From assembly GCA_916048095.2 (NCBI GenBank), contig OU696594.1, positions 716,001-780,000 of the forward strand: 64,000 nucleotides of DNA, in the 5' to 3' direction. Source of the DNA: Sacculina carcini (taxonomy: Eukaryota > Arthropoda > Thecostraca > Sacculinidae). The notes beneath the pieces are model-generated. The model did not search any database. It was given only the letters and a program-made list of their open reading frames with translations, and was not told the DNA's origin. Below are positions 58,785-64,000 of this stretch, in pieces (position 1 is the first letter of the stretch; each line of letters starts with the position of its first letter). Position numbers and translations under genes: made by a program.

Positions 58785-61090
58785 TATATATATAAAACAG
58801 ATCCTCTGTCTGTCTGTGTGTCTGTTTGTCTGTCCCACCCTCCTTGGTCCATTTTCAGCAAGCTGCTACTCGGTAACCATTTGGTGTACCCGCCAACAAT
58901 TTATACCATTACGTTGGAAATGTTCTTGTCTACACGATAAAATAATTTTAAAATTGTAAAAATAAAACCAAAAAAGTTATCGCGGTGAAAAGACAAAATG
59001 AACCCTGAAAATGCGAAAATTTTGGTCAATATTCCTGCATCTACTCCTCATAAACCAGAAATGGTACAGCCAAACAGATTATACCACTGTGTAGAAAATA
59101 TTCTGTTCTACTCGGTAGGCTATGATTCATATCCAAAAATTAAATATAAAAAATGTAAAAATGACAAAATTTCAGTCTACATTCAAAATTATATTTAAGC
59201 TCGACGCGTCCGACTTTCTGTACTTTTTTCTCTATTTCTCAGCAACTCACTATGACACATCTACATAAATATTACCATCATGCTGGGAATTTTGTTTTCT
59301 ACAGCACGGTATAATTTTTAATTTTCCAGAGTGTATTAAAAAAGTTACGGTGGTATGAAGTCAAAATGACAAAGTCAAAAAGGCAAAATTAGCACTGGAA
59401 ACCGTGAATATTTTGGTAAATATTCCGCTATCTATTCCTCATAAACCAGCAATGGTACAGCTATAAACAGTATACTATTGTGTAGATTATTTCGTGTTCT
59501 ACAAGAAAAATTATAATTTATACCCACAAATGATACAAAAAACGTGTAAAATTGGCAAAATTCTCAAATACATCCAAAATTACACTTGAACACCGGGCGT
59601 CTAAAAAAATTCATTTTTCTACTATTTCTCAGTAACTATTTGTTATACATTAAAATAAATTATACCATCGTGCTAGAAATTTTGTTTTCTACAATACGGT
59701 ATAATTTGTAATTTTCCAAAGTGTATCTGAAGGAAGTTACGGGGATGTAAAGTCAAAAGGACATATTGCCAATTTGACAGCTATTATGCGCACTAGCGAT
59801 TACACAGGAATATACTACTGTGTAGAGAATCTTGTGTTCTACAAGAAAAGGTATAATTTATACCCACAAATGTTACAAAAAAACGTGTAAAATTGGCAAA
59901 ATTCTCAAATACATCCAAAATTACACTTGAACACCGGGCGAATATAATTAATTCATTTTTCTACTATTTCTCAGTAACTATTTGTTACACATAAAAATAA
60001 ATTATACCATCGTGCTAAAAATCCTGTTTTCTACAATTCGGTATAATATGTAATTTTACAAAGTATATCTGAAGGAAGTTACGGCGGTGTAAGTCAAAAG
60101 GACATATTGCCAATTTGACAGCTATTATGCGCACTTGCGATTACACAGGAATATACTACTGTGTAGATAATTTTGTGTTCTACAAGATAAGCTATAATTT
60201 ATACCCACAAATGATACAAAAAATGTGTAAAATTGGCAAAATTCTCAAATACATCCAAAAATACACTTGAACACCGGGCGACTAAAATAAATTAATTTTT
60301 CTACTATTTCAAAGTAACCATTTGTTACACGTAGAAATAAATTATACCATCGTGCTAGAAATCTCGTTTTCTACAATACGGTATAATTTGTAATTTTCCA
60401 AAGTGTATCTGAAGGAAGTTACAGCGGTGTAAATTCAAAAGCACATATTTCCAATTTGACAGCTATTATGCGCACTTGCGATTACACAGGAATATACACC
60501 GATTAAATTTCACTGAAGCCCAATCGCAATTCAGAATGCATCATATTAGCTCCAAGCATGGGTGGTGTGGTTTTATTGGGTACAGTTTAATTAATGCTAC
60601 ACTATACTGAATAGAAAGTCTTTATTGTCCTCAATATTTACACATGAATTGTTTCGCCCGACGGGCGGGTAAAATACTACTGGGAAAAAAGTTAACTACT
60701 CAAGTTGCATAAGGATATGGGTTGTAATATCATGCAATGCCAACTATATGAATATGCTGTGTTAGCGGACGCATAAATCTGGAATTATAGAGATGACAGA
60801 GGGTTTCATTGTTTTGATAGTGTTACACTTCTGAATTACTACACACGAAGGATGGGTGTGAACTTGAGCAGTGTTGAGGAAAAAAACTTCGTCAATAATT
60901 AAAACAAGAATTTACAAATTTATATTTTTCTATTGGATAAGCTTTTTGCTTTTTGATTCATTATATTCTATTTATAGTTCCGCACGACGGGCGGGTTTAA
61001 ATACGAGGCAGTTCGAGGGAAAATATTTTGCCACATCTAAAATAAAAACATTCACATTTAGACTTTTCTATTGGTTAAGACTTTTTATGG
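58785..61090 (+). mobile_element. Helitron-like unit 6, 3'-truncated (3 satellite monomers)
   Basis: The 5' end abuts the CTAG of unit 5. Leader to about 59400, monomers at about 59410-59790, 59815-60130 and 60150-60470, then the first 3' modules up to about 61090, where hAT-like sequence starts. Confidence 0.85.
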
Positions 61091-61098
61091 GTCTAAGC

Positions 61099-61300
61099 CA
61101 GTGACTCTCAACCCGCGGCACGCGTGCCGCATGCGGCACAGTAAGGGTCTGAGTGCGGCACAGCTAGCACCAACCGATCAGCCAGTTGAAAAATATACTT
61201 CATAAAACAAGACGATAGCATTATTATTATGGAATTGATGAAAAAACATTCAGAGTATCAATACTGCAAAATGGCTATAAAAACGATAAAGTAAAAAATT
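61099..61300 (+). mobile_element. hAT-like terminal fragment
   Basis: CAGTGACTCTCAACC at 61099 resembles the terminal inverted repeat of hAT transposons (CAGTGGTTCTCAAAC). It is followed by a perfect 16-bp palindrome GCGGCACGCGTGCCGC (61115-61130). No matching right end or transposase is seen, so the element is partial. Confidence 0.5.
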
Positions 61301-61301
61301 A

Positions 61302-61374
61302 GAAAAATGCTGGACTCGAACCCTAAACCTCGCAAAATGATGACAGCAACTAGCAACTGCGCTACAATCGCAGT
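61302..61374 (-). ncRNA. tRNA-like sequence with RNA polymerase III A and B boxes (SINE head or tRNA pseudogene)
   Basis: On the minus strand, TAGCGCAGTTG (61364-61354) matches the A-box consensus, GGTTCGAGTCC (61322-61312) matches the B box, and a TTTTT run follows at about 61307-61303 as a possible terminator. A convincing cloverleaf acceptor stem is not evident, so a tRNA-derived SINE head or decayed tRNA is more likely than a working tRNA. Confidence 0.55.
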
Positions 61375-61501
61375 GCAAATCGCATGCTAGCACGATAATC
61401 TGGGTTCGCGATTCTGGCAAGGTTGCAATCCACACGGCAGTTGGGCGTTAGCTGTATAGCTGTGGGCGTTAGCTGTAAAATTATTTAGGTATATTGCTGC
61501 A
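61375..61501. other. Unrecognised junction sequence
   Basis: Contains a short direct repeat of GGGCGTTAGCTGTA (about 61443 and 61465) just before the LINE begins. Confidence 0.45.
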
Positions 61502-62581
61502 AGATTTATCAAACTGCGGTATATTGGAGGTGCACTCTCGCTTCTTCGAGATTACCTCAAAGATCGCTCGCAAACAGTTATTGTGAATGCAGCCCAGAGC
61601 CAGAATTTCCCTCTGATGTCTGGTGTTCCGCAGGGCTCAGTTCTTGGTCCCCTTCTCTATAATGTGTATATATTATCAATAAAACAAGTTATCGACAGAT
61701 ATAATGTGCAATACCAGATTTTCGCTGATGATATCCTTGTATATTTTGAGTTTGACGATCTTCAACAAGCTCATTCAGGTGTCAGCAAAATACTGCATGA
61801 CATAACAACCTGGGCAGCGACAAAATGCCTGAAATTGAACAAGGAAAAGACTAAATTCATGGTTTTAACAAAAAACGAGCTGGCAATCTCCGCTAGTAAT
61901 GACTTTGATGTTGTACATAAAAGCAGACTTCTGGGTGTTACAATTGATAGTCGCCTAACGTTTGAGGCTCATGTGTCTGAACTTGTGAGAACCTGTAATT
62001 ATCATCTGCGCCGTGTGTATTTTATAAGGAAGAATTTAACTATTGGAGCCACTAAAAAACTTGTAGATTCTCTTATCATATCTAGACTGCAATATTGTTC
62101 TGTTTTGTTCTTCAATATCAATCACCGTATTCTACGGAAACTTCAGAGCATTGTAAATAAATCCTGTCGCCTTATATTCAATGTCCCTAGACGAACTTCT
62201 GTAGTGGAATATCTTATCACACTAGCCTGGCTACCGGTCAAGGCTGACATTGAATACAACCTACTGTGTATGGTACATTCTGTCCTTGTATATGAATCAC
62301 CGCTTTATCTAAGAAATATGTTGTCTTATAAACAAGTTTCTGTAGATTATGATTTCCGTCGAAACCATCAGCATCTACTTCATGAGCCAGCGTTTCCCAC
62401 CCGCCACACCCATTATAATCGATGTTTTAGTTACATGGCTCCCATATTATATAACAAATTACCACTCTCCATACGATCGTCCCGATCTGTGGATATCTTC
62501 AAGAACAGGTTGAAAAAACACGTGTTTCAACAATCTTATGATCGTGTAAATTCCTGCATAAAGCCGGAGTATTCGCTGTGA
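61502..62581 (+). CDS. LINE reverse transcriptase, 5'-truncated, uninterrupted
   Basis: Open from about 61502 (GALSLLRDYLKDRSQTV) to a TGA at 62579-62581. Motifs: SGVPQGSVLGPLLYNVY, IFADDILVY with FADD (residues 47-50 from the ATG at 61583), LKLNKEKTKFMVL, LLGVTIDSRLTFEAH, ISRLQYCSVLFFNI, QSIVNKSCRLIF and YNKLPLSIR. This is the palm-thumb half of a Jockey/CR1/L2-type RT. The endonuclease and the AFD motif are missing through 5' truncation. No stop or frameshift is visible. Confidence 0.87.
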   Translation, partial: RFIKLRYIGGALSLLRDYLKDRSQTVIVNAAQSQNFPLMSGVPQGSVLGPLLYNVYILSIKQVIDRYNVQYQIFADDILVYFEFDDLQQAHSGVSKILHDITTWAATKCLKLNKEKTKFMVLTKNELAISASNDFDVVHKSRLLGVTIDSRLTFEAHVSELVRTCNYHLRRVYFIRKNLTIGATKKLVDSLIISRLQYCSVLFFNINHRILRKLQSIVNKSCRLIFNVPRRTSVVEYLITLAWLPVKADIEYNLLCMVHSVLVYESPLYLRNMLSYKQVSVDYDFRRNHQHLLHEPAFPTRHTHYNRCFSYMAPILYNKLPLSIRSSRSVDIFKNRLKKHVFQQSYDRVNSCIKPEYSL

Positions 62582-63243
62582 ATGAAATCATTTTGAATGT
62601 GTATGTTACAATTGTTGTAAATAATTACTATCATTCCATATAACTTGAATTGTCGGATTCGATGCATGTGTATTGACTTGCTTTTACTTTGACCAATGTA
62701 TATTTATTTCGCTTTAAATTTCTAAATGTCGTTTAATTTCGCGCGTCAACATGTTATCATGTTGTATCGCCGCTGTCACTGGCCTTTGTGCATGTGCTAC
62801 CAGTGTGTGTGTATGTATGTATGTGTATGTGTGCGTGTGTGTGTGTGAGGGTTGATTTTATGCTTGTGTGTGTGTGTATGGGTGTGTTGGTGTGATGTTT
62901 TGGTCATGCATGGTGTAAATAACACCTGTTTTGAAACGAAGAAGGATTAGTGGCTGTCAGCGATGTTTTTCCACCTGTCTGTCCGCTTATACCTGTACAT
63001 ATGTGCGTGTGGTCCTTTTGCCCATGTATCATGTTCACCTGCCGGAATGCCGACGAATGCGAGCTGACCTGTCGGTGACAGTGATATATCCGCACTTCCG
63101 CTGAATGTATGTGTGTGTGTTTGTACCCTTGTGAATATTTGTACATGTATGTGTCTGTACAATGCCGCCTTGTAAATATTGCACTGTCTGCGCATCTGAG
63201 ACATTGTGTAGAGATTGCGCAATATAAATGTTTCAATAAATGT
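62582..63243 (+). other. 3' UTR and tail of the LINE
   Basis: GT-rich 3' UTR ending GCGCAATATAAATGTTTCAA with a second TGTTTCAATAAA unit, a short tandem tail typical of such LINEs. The Helitron-like leader begins right after. Confidence 0.7.
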
Positions 63244-63249
63244 TTCAAT

Positions 63250-64000
63250 AAATGAAATGTGTGTCTGTGTGTCTGTCCAACCCTCCTTGGTCAATATTCT
63301 ATTAGCTATTATTTGGCCACCTATAAGCCTACCCGCTAACAATTTATACCATCACGTTGGAAATTTTCTTGTCTACACTTTAGATTAAATGTTAAATTTC
63401 CAAAAATGAAATTAAAAAAAGTTATAGCGGTGAAAAGACAAAATGAACCCTGAAAAATGCGAAAATTTTGGTCAATTTTCTGAAGACTACTCCTCCTAAA
63501 CCAGCCTATGGTACAACTATACAAATTATACCACTGTGTAGAAAATTTTTGTTGTACTCAACAAAGTAAAATTTATACCAAAAATTAAATACAAAACATG
63601 TAAAATGGAAAAAAAATCAATCTACATTCAAAATTATATTTGAACTCAACCCGTCCGATTTTATATACTTTTTTCTCTATTTCTCAAAAATTAATAATCA
63701 CACATCTAAATATATAATACCATCATGCTGGGAATTTTGTTTGCTACAACACGGTATAATTTTTAATTTTCCAAAGTGTATTAAAAAAAAGTTACGGCGG
63801 TATGAAGTGTAAATGACAAAAAAGCAAAAAGGCAAAATTAGCACAAAAAACGTGAATATTTTGGTCAATATTCCGCTATCTATTCCTCATAAACCAGCAA
63901 TGGTACAGCTATAAAAATTATACTATTGTGTAGATAACTTTGTGTTCTACAAGAAAAGTTATAATTTATACCCACAAATGATACAAAAAACGTGTACAAT
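63250..64000 (+). mobile_element. Helitron-like unit 7, 5'-truncated by the LINE, runs off the window
   Basis: Enters the leader at TGTGTGTCTGTCC and CAACCCTCCTTGGTC, with the leader monomer to about 63840 and the start of the first satellite monomer. The TCTATATA terminus is absent. Confidence 0.85.

Overview
The window is eukaryotic nuclear DNA from an animal, most likely an invertebrate. It is built almost entirely of transposable elements. It holds several non-LTR retrotransposon lineages, at least three Ty3/gypsy-like LTR elements, a miniature LTR element (TRIM), tandem Helitron-like rolling-circle elements, traces of hAT and tRNA-derived repeats, and long (TG)n, (AC)n and (AT)n tracts. 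I found no convincing host gene, rRNA gene, intact tRNA gene or prokaryotic feature. I cannot name the species.

Layout. 1-3120: a LINE with endonuclease and reverse transcriptase (RT), broken by one stop codon, plus its 3' UTR. 3140-6085 (minus): a second LINE split by a 1081-bp TRIM. 6069-10365: LTR-element and CR1-like fragments arranged as a 1-kb inverted duplication around an integrase gene. 10412-16130: a second inverted duplication of a decayed LINE, with a nearly intact RTE LINE inserted between the arms, then blocks that recur at 35-37 kb. 16.3-34.4 kb: Helitron-like units, including two complete head-to-tail copies, interrupted by a LINE fragment, a gag gene with its LTR and a near-perfect palindromic element. 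34.4-39.8 kb: unrecognised sequence, repeated blocks and a 68-bp tandem repeat. 39.8-45.9 kb (minus): a 5'-truncated LINE next to the most complete LTR element, with gag, protease, RT, RNase H and integrase. 45.9-61.1 kb: three to four more Helitron-like units head to tail. 61.1-63.2 kb: a hAT-like end, a tRNA-like sequence and a LINE. 63.25-64 kb: the next Helitron-like unit.

How the parts work together. The Helitron-like units have a 5' TC, a (TCTG)n leader, one to four copies of a ~341-bp satellite monomer, a string of modules that each carry a 3'-end-like GC-rich hairpin, and a terminal CTAG joined directly to the TC of the next unit. They encode no protein that I can see, so they would need enzymes from elsewhere. 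The LTR element at 41.6-45.9 kb carries a textbook -1 frameshift signal between gag and pol: slippery G GGA AAC, a 6-nt spacer and a perfect 11-bp stem. One in-frame stop in its RT suggests this copy is dead.
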